Assembly (NCBI GenBank): GCA_000799755.1
Contig: JUHI01000003.1
Coordinates: 372,001-436,000, forward strand
Length of the DNA stretch: 64,000 nt
Direction: 5' to 3'
Origin: Martinezella tropici
GTDB taxonomy: Bacteria > Pseudomonadota > Alphaproteobacteria > Rhizobiales > Rhizobiaceae
Both the position numbers and the translations under genes were made by a program. Position 1 is the first letter of the stretch. Each line of letters begins with the position of its first letter. Under the pieces are notes generated by a model, which was not told the origin of the DNA, did not search any database, and saw only the letters and a list, made by a program, of their open reading frames with translations. Below are positions 46,503 through 55,444 of this stretch, in pieces.

Positions 46503-47735
46503 TCAAGCGGCAACGAGGCGGATGTCGAGACGTTTCGGACCGCGCACCGACAGCCCTCGCTTGTAGGCGGGCCTATCCTCCAGCAGCTCTATCGAGCGGG
46601 TACGCTGCAGGAGCGTCGAGAAAATGATCTCCATGTCCAGCCGGGCCAGATGATTGCCAAGACAGAAATGCGCGCCGCCACCAAATGCCACATGGCGATT
46701 GGGCGTGCGATCGACCTTTAACACATCAGGCGCCTCGAATTGCTCGGGATCGCGATTGGCAGCACCGTAAAGCAGCCCGATCTTCGTGCCCTTTGGCAGT
46801 TGCTTGCCGGCGATCACTTTCTCCTCCGTCAGATAACGATGGAAAAATGGCAATGGCGACTCGAAGCGGAACATTTCCTGGATGGCGGTCGGCATGACGG
46901 CCGAGGTTTCGCGCAACCTGTTCAGAGCATCGGGATATTGCAACAAGGCATGCATGCCGCTGCCCAGCACGTCGATCGTCGAGCCGTGCCCGGCCATCAG
47001 GATCAGCATGCAGGTGGAAACAAGCTCGTCTTCGGTCAGCTCGCCGGCGACATGCGCCTCGCTCAGCCGACAGAGGAGATCGTCGCGCGGGGTGCGCACG
47101 CGCTCCGCGATAAGTTCCTTGAGGAGCTCGTAGAACTCCGTCGTCGCGCGCTCGGCGATCGCCTTGCGTTCCGCGCTGCGGTCAACGTCGAAATACTGCA
47201 CGACTTCTTCCGACCACTTGCGCAGCTGCCCGGCATATTCGTCCGGCACGCCGAGAACCGAACCGATGATATGCCCTGGAACCTGCGAGGCGAGGTCTTC
47301 AACAAAGTCGATCGTACCCGCCTGAAGGAGGCGATCGAGCAGCTTGTCGACGAAGTCCTGGATCATGCCGCGCTGGCGCGCGACGAGCGCCGGGGTAAAC
47401 TCACGAAAAACCTTGCGGCGCAGCCGGTCGTGGGTTTCGCCATCGGAATCCAGCAGGCTGAATTGCACGAAACGCGAATGGTTCGGCATGTCGTGCCAGT
47501 TCTGCCGCACCTTCTGCTCCTCTATCTCCTCGGGCGAAAGAAAGAATTCGAGCGAGCGCACGAGTGTCTTGTCGGCGGCGGCAGCAGCCACGTCCTGATA
47601 GCGCGATAGCAGCCATATGTCGAAATGCTCGTAATAGACCGGACCGGGACAGTCGCGCAGCGCGCGGTAAGCGGCATAGGGATCGTCCGTGAACGCCTGC
47701 GAAAGCGGATCAAATGCTGGGGTCGCCGTCGACAT
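46503..47735 (-). CDS. Cytochrome P450 (class I, bacterial)
   Basis: 410 residues from ATG 47735 with GAGG upstream. Heme-binding motif FGGGAHFCLGNHLARL with the cysteine ligand, and ExxR in QEMFRFESP. The I-helix reads LMAGHGSTID where most P450s have AG-x-(D/E)-T, so the usual acid is glycine and the Thr is shifted. It is cotranscribed with its ferredoxin and divergent from an AraC-family gene. Substrate unknown. Confidence 0.92.
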   Translation of the reverse strand: MSTATPAFDPLSQAFTDDPYAAYRALRDCPGPVYYEHFDIWLLSRYQDVAAAAADKTLVRSLEFFLSPEEIEEQKVRQNWHDMPNHSRFVQFSLLDSDGETHDRLRRKVFREFTPALVARQRGMIQDFVDKLLDRLLQAGTIDFVEDLASQVPGHIIGSVLGVPDEYAGQLRKWSEEVVQYFDVDRSAERKAIAERATTEFYELLKELIAERVRTPRDDLLCRLSEAHVAGELTEDELVSTCMLILMAGHGSTIDVLGSGMHALLQYPDALNRLRETSAVMPTAIQEMFRFESPLPFFHRYLTEEKVIAGKQLPKGTKIGLLYGAANRDPEQFEAPDVLKVDRTPNRHVAFGGGAHFCLGNHLARLDMEIIFSTLLQRTRSIELLEDRPAYKRGLSVRGPKRLDIRLVAA

Positions 47736-47858
47736 GGTGGGGGCCTCGTCCAATCTGGTTCATCGGCCGCAGAATACAGCGTCGACCCATGAAAAGACAT
47801 GGATGCGAACCGCAGCCATATGGATAAAACTCTCATACTTTATTAGGGTGGCGCTACC

Positions 47859-48740
47859 ATGACCGACGACATGACTTCATCCGAAACCCGCCCTCTCGAC
47901 GATGTCTTCTTTCAGACTCCAGGCCGGTTGTCCCGCGCCTTTCCCTACTCGCTTCTTGCCGCCGGCCGTCGTGTCTGCACCCCAGCGGAACCGCCGATCG
48001 CCCATCGTTTCAACCAGCAGACACTGATCCTGACCCTCGGCGGAAAGGGCCTGCTGGAGGTCAACGGGCTGTCGAGCCTCCTGCGGGAAGGAACGATCGC
48101 CTGGCTGGATTCCTCGATGCTCTATTCTCATCGCTGCGAGCCGCGCCATTCGCACTGGTCCTATCTCTGGTTGGGGTTCGTGGGATATGGGCTCGACACC
48201 CTGTTCGACAGTCTCGGCGTCATTGCAAATCCGATCTTCGACACGGCAAATCCGCGCGATCAGCAGGCTCTGTTTGAAGGCATCCTGGCCGAGGTCGAGA
48301 CGGGCAGCTTCCTCGCGGACAACAGATGCTTTGCCCTGTTGGCCCAGCTGATTTCATCGCTCGTATCCGAGCGCGCCGAGAACGGCGAGCCGAGCGGCGC
48401 CCTCCAGCGGTTGCAGCGGGTCATGGAACTCGTGCGCGCCGACCTGACACGCCCCTGGACGGTCGGAGAGTTCGCCGCCGCCGCCAATCTGAGCCAGGCG
48501 CAACTATTTCGTCGCTTCCGCCAGAGAATGGGGACGACACCTCTCGACTGGCTGCGCCACGAGCGCGTCAATGCCGCAAAGCCAATGCTTGTGGTAACAG
48601 ATGAGCAGGTCGGCCGGATAGCCGCCAGATGCGGTTATCCCGACCCCTTTCATTTTGCCCGTGACTTCAAGAAACTGGTCGGCGCCACGCCGAGCGAATT
48701 CAGGCGGCAGGGACAGAATGCGAGGCCGCGTGGGGACTGA
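47859..48740 (+). CDS. AraC-family transcriptional regulator
   Basis: 293 residues. N-terminal cupin-like ligand domain (FNQQTLILTLGGKGLLEVNG) and C-terminal double helix-turn-helix (WTVGEFAAAANLSQAQLFRR; YPDPFHFARDFKKLVGATPS). Divergent from the P450 gene across 123 bp, so it probably controls the P450-ferredoxin operon. Confidence 0.9.
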   Translation: MTDDMTSSETRPLDDVFFQTPGRLSRAFPYSLLAAGRRVCTPAEPPIAHRFNQQTLILTLGGKGLLEVNGLSSLLREGTIAWLDSSMLYSHRCEPRHSHWSYLWLGFVGYGLDTLFDSLGVIANPIFDTANPRDQQALFEGILAEVETGSFLADNRCFALLAQLISSLVSERAENGEPSGALQRLQRVMELVRADLTRPWTVGEFAAAANLSQAQLFRRFRQRMGTTPLDWLRHERVNAAKPMLVVTDEQVGRIAARCGYPDPFHFARDFKKLVGATPSEFRRQGQNARPRGD

Positions 48741-48902
48741 CGGATGATAGGCCCGATGCCTTGCAACTTCCGCGCAAAGCACGGGCCATCGCCGGCTTTT
48801 GCTCGCGCCGATTGGCTCGGTCTCGGCGACACGCTAAGAATTGTGATACCTGAAACGGGACCATCCGAAGCGCGCGCCGCGCTTCCAGTCGGGGATTGAA
48901 AA

Positions 48903-49829
48903 GTGACGACCGAACAAAGCGTTCTGCGCATCTCCATCATCGTGACGTTCATTCTGGCCGTCGCCGGCATAGCCTTTGGCCTTCTCTCCGGCTCCTATGC
49001 GATCGTCTTCGATGGCGTTTACGCGCTCACCGACGCAAGCATGACCATCGTCGCGCTAATCGTTTCCAATCTGATCGTGTCCTCCGCAACGAACACGACG
49101 CCGGCCGGCAAATTCGCCAAGCATTTTACCATGGGTTTCTGGCACCTCGAACCCATGGTGCTTGGCCTCAATGGCGTGCTCCTGACGGGTGCCGCAGTCT
49201 ATGCCCTGATCAACGCCATCGGCAGCATCATGGCCGGCGGCCGGCATCTTTCCTTCGATCAGGCCATCATCTATGCGGTGCTGACCATGATCATCGCCTT
49301 CCTGATGGCGGCCTATGGCAACCGCACGAACAAGACGCTCAGATCCAATTTCATCGCACTGGACGCCAAGGCATGGATCATGACAGGCTGCTTGAGCGGC
49401 GCGCTGCTGCTCGCCTTCATCTTCGGCTTCTTCATCCAGGGAACGAACCTGCAATGGCTGTCCCCCTATGTCGACCCGGTCGCTTTGGCTTTGGTCTGCC
49501 TCGTCGTCATTCCCATGCCGATCGGAACGATCAGGCAGGCATTCGCCGATATCCTGCTCGTCACGCCTGCGGACCTGCGGGAACAGGTCGATCGCGTCGC
49601 CGGTGACATCGTTCGTCGTTACAACTTCCTGTCCTATCGCTCCTATGTCGCGCGCGTCGGCCGCGGCAAGCAAATCGAGCTTTACTTCATTGTTCCGCCT
49701 GATGGGCCGGCGAAGAAACTGGAGGAATGGGACCATATCCGCGACGAGATCGGCGAAGCGATCGGTGACGAGGGTCCGGACCGCTGGTTAACCATCGCAT
49801 TCACGACCGACCCCGAATGGGCCGAGTGA
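48903..49829 (+). CDS. Cation diffusion facilitator-family transporter
   Basis: 308 residues starting at GTG. About six membrane segments; the second holds DGVYALTDAS, the CDF metal-site motif. The matching site in the fifth helix reads ALDAKAWIMTG, where HxxxD is expected, so metal selectivity may differ from zinc exporters. A cytoplasmic C-terminal domain follows. No metalloregulator nearby. Confidence 0.85.
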   Translation: MTTEQSVLRISIIVTFILAVAGIAFGLLSGSYAIVFDGVYALTDASMTIVALIVSNLIVSSATNTTPAGKFAKHFTMGFWHLEPMVLGLNGVLLTGAAVYALINAIGSIMAGGRHLSFDQAIIYAVLTMIIAFLMAAYGNRTNKTLRSNFIALDAKAWIMTGCLSGALLLAFIFGFFIQGTNLQWLSPYVDPVALALVCLVVIPMPIGTIRQAFADILLVTPADLREQVDRVAGDIVRRYNFLSYRSYVARVGRGKQIELYFIVPPDGPAKKLEEWDHIRDEIGEAIGDEGPDRWLTIAFTTDPEWAE

Positions 49830-49849
49830 GCGGATGCGAAGACACGCCC

Positions 49850-50746
49850 CTACCCTCGCCAGTCACTGAAGACATCGGCGAGGAAATTGACAAAGCTGCG
49901 CACCTTCCGATCCGACGTGGCTCGCCTCGGGAAGAGTGCGTTGAGCTCGATATCGTCGGCGCGCTGCCATTGCGGAAGAACGGCCTCGAGCTCACCGCGC
50001 GCAAAATGCTGTAAAGCGAGCTGCGGCGATATCAGCGCTATGCCCGCACCGGCAACGGCCTGGCGGATGATGGTCGTCACCTCGTTGGACATCAGGATTG
50101 GCTTGACGGCGACCTCGACCACGTTGCTGGCCTCGTCGAGCAAGCGCACCGTCGCCAAGGAGGTACCCGCGCCCATGATCATGATCGCATGCTCTCTTAG
50201 ATCCTGCGGGCGTTCCGGCCGGCCGAACCGGTCGAGATAAACGGGGCTTGCGGCGAGATGGGCTCGGGATCGTCCGAGCAAACGCGCGGAATAGCCGGAA
50301 TCGGAAAGCGGGCCGGTGCGCAACGCCACGTCGAAACCATGCTCGATCAGGTCGAGAGGGTAGTTGTCGTAGGTCAGCGCGAGCTGCACCTTCTGATAGT
50401 GCTGCCGGAACTCGCCAAGCCTCGGCTCCACGACGCTCAGACCAAGCGTATAGGGCATGAGGACACGCAACATCCCCTGCGGCTCGATGCGCACGGCACG
50501 GGCGGTCTGGTCGGCCTCCTCCAGGATTTCCTCGGCCCGGATGCAGCGCTCATAGTAGTCACGCCCGGCATCCGTGACCCATACGCGCCGCGTCGTGCGG
50601 TAGAGCAATTGAACGCCGAGATCGTCCTCAAGCTGCTTCACCCGCCGGCTGACACTGGTCAGGGGCAACCTGAGTTGCGTTGCCGCCGCCGTGAAACTAC
50701 CGCGCTCGACGACCCGCAGAAAAATCCGAATGCTTTCGAGATCCAT
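49850..50746 (-). CDS. LysR-family transcriptional regulator
   Basis: 298 residues from ATG 50746 (50752 possible). N-terminal helix-turn-helix: FLRVVERGSFTAAATQLRLP, then SVSRRVKQLEDDLGVQLLYR. The effector domain fills the rest. Divergent from the FUSC-family exporter gene, the arrangement of AaeR and AaeB in enterobacteria, so an aromatic acid inducer is plausible. Confidence 0.9.
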   Translation of the reverse strand: MDLESIRIFLRVVERGSFTAAATQLRLPLTSVSRRVKQLEDDLGVQLLYRTTRRVWVTDAGRDYYERCIRAEEILEEADQTARAVRIEPQGMLRVLMPYTLGLSVVEPRLGEFRQHYQKVQLALTYDNYPLDLIEHGFDVALRTGPLSDSGYSARLLGRSRAHLAASPVYLDRFGRPERPQDLREHAIMIMGAGTSLATVRLLDEASNVVEVAVKPILMSNEVTTIIRQAVAGAGIALISPQLALQHFARGELEAVLPQWQRADDIELNALFPRRATSDRKVRSFVNFLADVFSDWRG

Positions 50747-50830
50747 GACCATATTCTACCATTTTCAGCAATAATATGTCCCAAATTTACGCTATTATCT
50801 TTATCCGTCCATACCGTTATCACTGCGCGC

Positions 50831-52867
50831 ATGACGGTGGCATGTTTCAACTCGACAAGATTATTCGGCGTGGTGGCGCGTGGGCTTGCGCCCCCGGCAT
50901 GGCTAACGTGGCCAGTGGTCGGTTTCGCGCTGCGAACGACGGCGGCATCGCTTGTCGCGCTCTATATTGCCTTCCTGCTCAATCTCGACGATCCGAAATG
51001 GGCGCCGATGACGGTCTGGATCGTGGCGCAGTCAAATCGCGGCATGAGCCTCTCGAAGGGCCAATATAGAATATTGGGCACGATCATCGGGGCCATCGCC
51101 GCGGTAACGATGGTCGCGCTGTTCGCGCAGGTGACGGAACTGTTCATCCTGACACTTGCGGTATGGCTGGGGCTCTGCACGGCACTTGCCACCGGCTTGC
51201 GCAATTTTCGCGCCTATGGCGCCGTGCTTGCCGGATATACGGCAGCCATCATCGCTTTCGATTCCATCAGTTCGCCGCTAGAGGTCTTCGACATCGCGAT
51301 CGCACGGGTGATCTATATCGGCCTCGGGATCGTGACGGAAGCCGTCTTCACCACCATCTTCGCACCCGGCTCGCCGTTGCAGGAGATCCAGGTGCGGCTC
51401 GCGACATATCTGCGCGAGGTGGCCGATCTCTGTGCGCGGGCATTGCGCGGCCAGGCCAACACTTCCGGCTTCCAGCGGCTGCTGACGGGAGCGCTCGAAC
51501 TGGATGTCGCCGCGGAATATGCCGCGGCAAGCTCGGGCTCCGTGCGCAGCCGTTTCGGCCATCTGCGCGGCGCGGCGGTCGCAGTGCTGACCCAGATGGC
51601 GATTGCGCAATCTCTTCGCGAGCATCTCGCCGGGCGACCGGATCTTGACGAACCTCTCGTCGGCAAAACGACCATGGCGCTCGACGCCATCGGCGTGGCA
51701 TCCCCAGCCGACCCCGATACCATTGCCGCATTGCGGGCCGATGTCCGGGCTGCGCTCTCCGAAACGGCTGATGACTCAGGTCGTGCGATATCGCCCCGAC
51801 TTGCGATTCTCGACCATCTCGACAGGCTGCTCGAAGCCGCGCACGATGCATTGACGCGCCAAGCCCTGTTCTCAAACGAGAAGGCGCCACCTTCGCGGCT
51901 CAATCTCTCCTTCCATGTCGATCACCTCCTCGCCGTTCAGAACGGCATTCGTACCTTTGTCGCCATCGTCATAGGATCGTGGTTCTGGATTGCAACCGCC
52001 TGGCCGTCCGGCCCGAGCTTCATCGTCATCCTGGGTGTCATCTGCGCGCTGTTTGCCACCCGACCGAACCCGGTGGTCGGGGGCGTGGGGTTCCTCAAGG
52101 GCGGGCTGATCGCAGTGCTCGCGGCAGCGATCTGCAATTTCGCCATCCTGCCGATGCTGTCGGACTTTACCGAACTCGCCGTCATCCTCGGCATCATCAT
52201 GTTCGCAACAGGCCTTGCCATGCGCAATGCCCGCACCGCGGCCCTGGCAACGAGTTTTGCCTTCCTGTTTCTGGATCTGGTGAGCCCGGACAATGTCAGC
52301 CGCGCCGACGCCGCCTCATTTCTGAACGGCGCATTGGCGCTGGTGCTCGGCGTCGGCGCGGGCGTTCTTGTCTTCACCCTGCTCTTTCCCTTCAATCCCG
52401 AGGCTAGGAGACTGCGCCTGCAGCGCGCCGCGCGGCGCGATCTGGCCGATATCGGCTTGACACCTGCCCGCTGGACACGAGAGCGCTGGCTTAGCAGAAC
52501 GGTCGATCGGCTGAGCAGCCAAGCCGCAACAAATGCCGGCGTCCCCGAAAAGCAGGCAGAGGACGATCTCAGAGGAATGCTTGCCGCGCTTACGATCGGC
52601 GAGGCGGCGATTACACTATCCGAATTGGCAAGGGAGCACACGGGCCTTTCCAAACCATTGGCCGTCGTCCTGCGTCAGCTTGGTCGCGGCGATCCACTAC
52701 ACCTCGCCAAGGTCTCTCGCGGCGTCATCAACCATCTCTCCTATCGGATCAACAAGCCCGACGCTCCGGCACGTCACACGCTGATCCGCGCGGCAACTCA
52801 GCTCGACGCCGTCGCTTCGGCGGCGGCAAATCATGCCGATTATCTCCGCGGAAAACGAGCTGCCTGA
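50831..52867 (+). CDS. FUSC-family exporter (aromatic acid efflux AaeB/YccS-like)
   Basis: 678 residues from ATG 50831; no strong ribosome site, and GTG 50870 region is an alternative. Two membrane blocks (about residues 25-160 and 365-520) separated by a cytoplasmic region, with WAPMTVWIVAQSNRGMSLSK and the matching repeat WPSGPSFIVILGVICALFAT. Members export p-hydroxybenzoate and similar acids. Longer open frame upstream overlaps the lysR gene and is not real. Confidence 0.87.
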   Translation: MTVACFNSTRLFGVVARGLAPPAWLTWPVVGFALRTTAASLVALYIAFLLNLDDPKWAPMTVWIVAQSNRGMSLSKGQYRILGTIIGAIAAVTMVALFAQVTELFILTLAVWLGLCTALATGLRNFRAYGAVLAGYTAAIIAFDSISSPLEVFDIAIARVIYIGLGIVTEAVFTTIFAPGSPLQEIQVRLATYLREVADLCARALRGQANTSGFQRLLTGALELDVAAEYAAASSGSVRSRFGHLRGAAVAVLTQMAIAQSLREHLAGRPDLDEPLVGKTTMALDAIGVASPADPDTIAALRADVRAALSETADDSGRAISPRLAILDHLDRLLEAAHDALTRQALFSNEKAPPSRLNLSFHVDHLLAVQNGIRTFVAIVIGSWFWIATAWPSGPSFIVILGVICALFATRPNPVVGGVGFLKGGLIAVLAAAICNFAILPMLSDFTELAVILGIIMFATGLAMRNARTAALATSFAFLFLDLVSPDNVSRADAASFLNGALALVLGVGAGVLVFTLLFPFNPEARRLRLQRAARRDLADIGLTPARWTRERWLSRTVDRLSSQAATNAGVPEKQAEDDLRGMLAALTIGEAAITLSELAREHTGLSKPLAVVLRQLGRGDPLHLAKVSRGVINHLSYRINKPDAPARHTLIRAATQLDAVASAAANHADYLRGKRAA

Positions 52868-52881
52868 TGGCGTCGGGCGCC

Positions 52882-54030
52882 TCAGCTGTCCGTTGCCGGA
52901 AGTGAGCCGCCCGGCACCCTCCTCGATCCTGAGGAGCCCACTACCAACCTCTGAACCCGGCTTGTTATCGGTTTCTCGATACCCCTGAAGAGCGCCAGGG
53001 CGAACAGGGCAGCAACAAGCGACGCAAAGAAGACGAACAGACCGAGAGGAAGAGCGCCGCCGATCACTTTTACCCATATGGCCCGCATCGGCCGCAGGAT
53101 AAAGGGATGGGCGAGATAGAGGCTATAGGAGGCATCCCCCAGGGCGACACCCCATAGGACTATCTTGTTACGGGGCAAGACGGGACCGATTGCGGCGGCG
53201 AGAACAAAAAGAGCCGCAGGCAAGCCGCTTCGCAGAAACTGCGGCAAGGCCGCATCGTTCCAGGGCATAGAAATGCGCACGAAACCGAGGAGGCCAATGG
53301 CCATGAGCCCGAGCGCCGGCGCGGCACCGATCCTCACACCACTGCGGAAGATCAAGGCGACATAGACGCCGAACAGAAACTCCAGAATGATCGGGCTTGT
53401 CCAGAAAGCTATCTGAACATGGCTTAGATCGACCAGATTCCCGACCAGCGCCATCCCGATCATGAGCACCGACAGCCAGACGATCCCCAGCCTGATCGGC
53501 AACAAGAGCGCCAGTGCAAAAAACACGTAGAACAGCATCTCGTAGTTCAGGGTCCAGCCCAATGCGAGCACCGGCCTGATCTCATCCACGCCGCGCCCCG
53601 AAGGGATGAATAGGTAGGACGCGAGGACATGCGGTGCGGAGCCGATCGGAACAGAAAGCAGCGAAGGCGCCACGAGGGCGCCGAGAAGCAATGTACTGGT
53701 CAACAACCAGTAGAGCGGGACCACGCGTGCGCAGCGCCTCAGGAAGAAGCGCAGCGGAGCGCCGCCCTTGCCGAAATCGGAAGCGGCCGTGTGGGTCATG
53801 ATGAAACCGGAAAGGACAAAGAATATGTCCACCCCGAAACCGAGATTCCAAGCGGAGCCATCGACAGCCGCACGTCCGGTCGCGACGGCGAGTGTCTCCG
53901 TCTCGTGCAAGGCGTGCGCCACAACGACGGAAGAGGCTGCGAGCGCGCGCAGCACCTGAAGGTTCAGCAGCCGCGCGGAACTGTTTGACGGCGTAGGAGA
54001 TGGGATTTCGGCGGACTGCGTCTCTCGCAT
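52882..54030 (-). CDS. Acyltransferase 3-family membrane protein
   Basis: 382 residues from ATG 54030; longer readings add a non-hydrophobic, non-conserved tail. About ten membrane segments. FFVLSGFIMTHTA and FFLRRCARVVPLYWLL are the family hallmarks, and the early histidine is in VVVAHALHE. The family O-acylates exopolysaccharide, lipopolysaccharide, Nod factors or glucans. No polysaccharide genes nearby. Convergent with the FUSC gene. Confidence 0.87.
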   Translation of the reverse strand: MRETQSAEIPSPTPSNSSARLLNLQVLRALAASSVVVAHALHETETLAVATGRAAVDGSAWNLGFGVDIFFVLSGFIMTHTAASDFGKGGAPLRFFLRRCARVVPLYWLLTSTLLLGALVAPSLLSVPIGSAPHVLASYLFIPSGRGVDEIRPVLALGWTLNYEMLFYVFFALALLLPIRLGIVWLSVLMIGMALVGNLVDLSHVQIAFWTSPIILEFLFGVYVALIFRSGVRIGAAPALGLMAIGLLGFVRISMPWNDAALPQFLRSGLPAALFVLAAAIGPVLPRNKIVLWGVALGDASYSLYLAHPFILRPMRAIWVKVIGGALPLGLFVFFASLVAALFALALFRGIEKPITSRVQRLVVGSSGSRRVPGGSLPATDS

Positions 54031-54463
54031 TTCCTTCAAACTCCACAGCGATACGAAGCAAGACTGCCAGTTTGCGGGCCCGGGCACGACAGGGAGCGCC
54101 GCAGATGCGCATTCAGCCTCGCCGCAGGGATAGTTACATTTCGACTGCGGCACGGGGCGGATCGGCGGTGGGCACCGACACCGGCAGCAGAGCTCTCAAG
54201 TATTATTCGACAAAACGTCACCGGAAATCCCAGAAACACTTCCTTGGATCTTCAGTCACTAGGAGAAATAATATAACAACTCGTCGCCACGTGCTTAAAA
54301 CGTGGGCTTTGCTTCATCATATAGTTATCATCCTGTTAATCATCGTCCGGCGTGGCACATGCAACCCGCTCGCAGCCGCCATACCTCGGGCGCCCCTCTG
54401 GTTTCGGACACGCCCAACATAATCTTGATAATCTTGTCACGCGACGGGACAAGCAAGGCTTTT
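54031..54463. other. Intergenic 433-bp region upstream of the acyltransferase gene
   Basis: No gene supported. It holds the leader and promoter of the acyltransferase gene and the 3' end of the GntR/UTRA transcript. A weak stem (CCACG...CGTGG near 54287-54305) is present. Composition turns AT-rich around 54190-54330. Nothing else recognised. Confidence 0.5.
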
Positions 54464-55222
54464 TCAGCCGGCTTCACCGCGCGTCAGCACATCCAACAGT
54501 TGACTTGTATTGTCGATGGAGAACTGCACGCGCTCACCCGGCCAGACGGATTCAGAATAGGAAATCGGCGTACCCTTGAGATCGACGTCCACCTTTCTGA
54601 GCGCGACCACCGGCTGAGACATGGGCTGGCAAAGCTGCTTTGCCTCCTCGCTCGTGGGTAGACGAACGATAATGTCGGTCCGCAGGCGAATATAGTCAGG
54701 GATGCCGTACTCGGCGAGAATAAGGGTGACGCTTCGTCCGCCGCGCCGCGCCTCGTCGAAGCCCGGAAAGCGGCGCACGGGATAATAGGCATGCGAGTAG
54801 TTGATCGGCTCCTCATCTGCAAAGCCGCGCCTGACGATGTGGTAGACCGGCTCGCCATGCGGGAGTCGCAACGCCTCGGCAATCATCTCCGAGGCCGGAA
54901 CCACTTCTTCATGGATGGCCTGCCCAAGCGGCTCCCTGCCCTGATCCAACAGGTTTTGGGAAAAGCGCGTGCGTTCGGACAGCCGATAGTCGAGGCGGCT
55001 ATCTCGAACGAAGGTTCCACGGCCCTGTTCGACGAGCACGAGCCCCCGGCTTTCAAGGCGGGAAATGGCGCGCCGTATCGTATGCCGCCCGACACCGAAC
55101 CGCTCCATCAGGTCGGTCTCGGTCGGAAGCTGAGCCTTGGGCGAAAGCCGGCCGGTCATGATATCCTCGGCAATATCGCTCTCAACCTGTTGCCATTGCC
55201 CGTGCAGCGACCTTTTCTCCAT
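54464..55222 (-). CDS. GntR-family regulator, UTRA (HutC/PhnF-like) subfamily
   Basis: 252 residues. N-terminal winged helix-turn-helix (TGRLSPKAQLPTETDLMERF, then GVGRHTIRRAISRLES) and a C-terminal UTRA ligand domain (LPHGEPVYHIVRRGFADEEP; YSESVWPGERVQFSI). This subfamily includes PhnF of C-P lyase operons and sugar-phosphate sensors such as NagR. Divergent from the transporter-phn operon across 222 bp containing several CATTCGAA-type repeats, its probable operators. Confidence 0.9.
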   Translation of the reverse strand: MEKRSLHGQWQQVESDIAEDIMTGRLSPKAQLPTETDLMERFGVGRHTIRRAISRLESRGLVLVEQGRGTFVRDSRLDYRLSERTRFSQNLLDQGREPLGQAIHEEVVPASEMIAEALRLPHGEPVYHIVRRGFADEEPINYSHAYYPVRRFPGFDEARRGGRSVTLILAEYGIPDYIRLRTDIIVRLPTSEEAKQLCQPMSQPVVALRKVDVDLKGTPISYSESVWPGERVQFSIDNTSQLLDVLTRGEAG

Positions 55223-55243
55223 GCCTGCCTTCCGAATCCGATC

Positions 55244-55261
55244 ATGTCATTCGAATGTCAT
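55244..55261. promoter_or_regulatory. Operator candidate, overlapping a Pho-box-like repeat
   Basis: The palindrome CATTCGAATG (55248-55257) lies 22 bp upstream of the GntR/UTRA gene. The same stretch reads ATGTCAT-TCGA-ATGTCAT, two 7-mers spaced 11 bp apart, the layout of a PhoB site (CTGTCAT repeats) with the first base changed in each. It may serve both proteins. Confidence 0.55.
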
Positions 55262-55369
55262 ATATCGGCTGCAGCGTCGTTTTTCAATCTCCGTTCGATA
55301 GCCGGGACCTTACGAACAACTGCCGAAGCCGATTCTGTGATTACACTTTGGCATTTAGCCATATTTCTC

Positions 55370-55433
55370 TTCATATGAATGTCATTGGCGGCGGATAGAT
55401 AAATATTCGAATGTTTTATTAGTCATTCGGATA
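55370..55433. promoter_or_regulatory. Cluster of operator-like repeats before the transporter operon
   Basis: TTCATATGAA at 55370-55379, ATTCGAAT followed by G at 55405-55413, and CATTCGGATA at 55424-55433 are close relatives of the CATTCGAATG palindrome, within 75 bp upstream of the first operon gene in AT-rich sequence suited to a promoter. Confidence 0.55.
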
Positions 55434-55444
55434 TTGGGGATATT

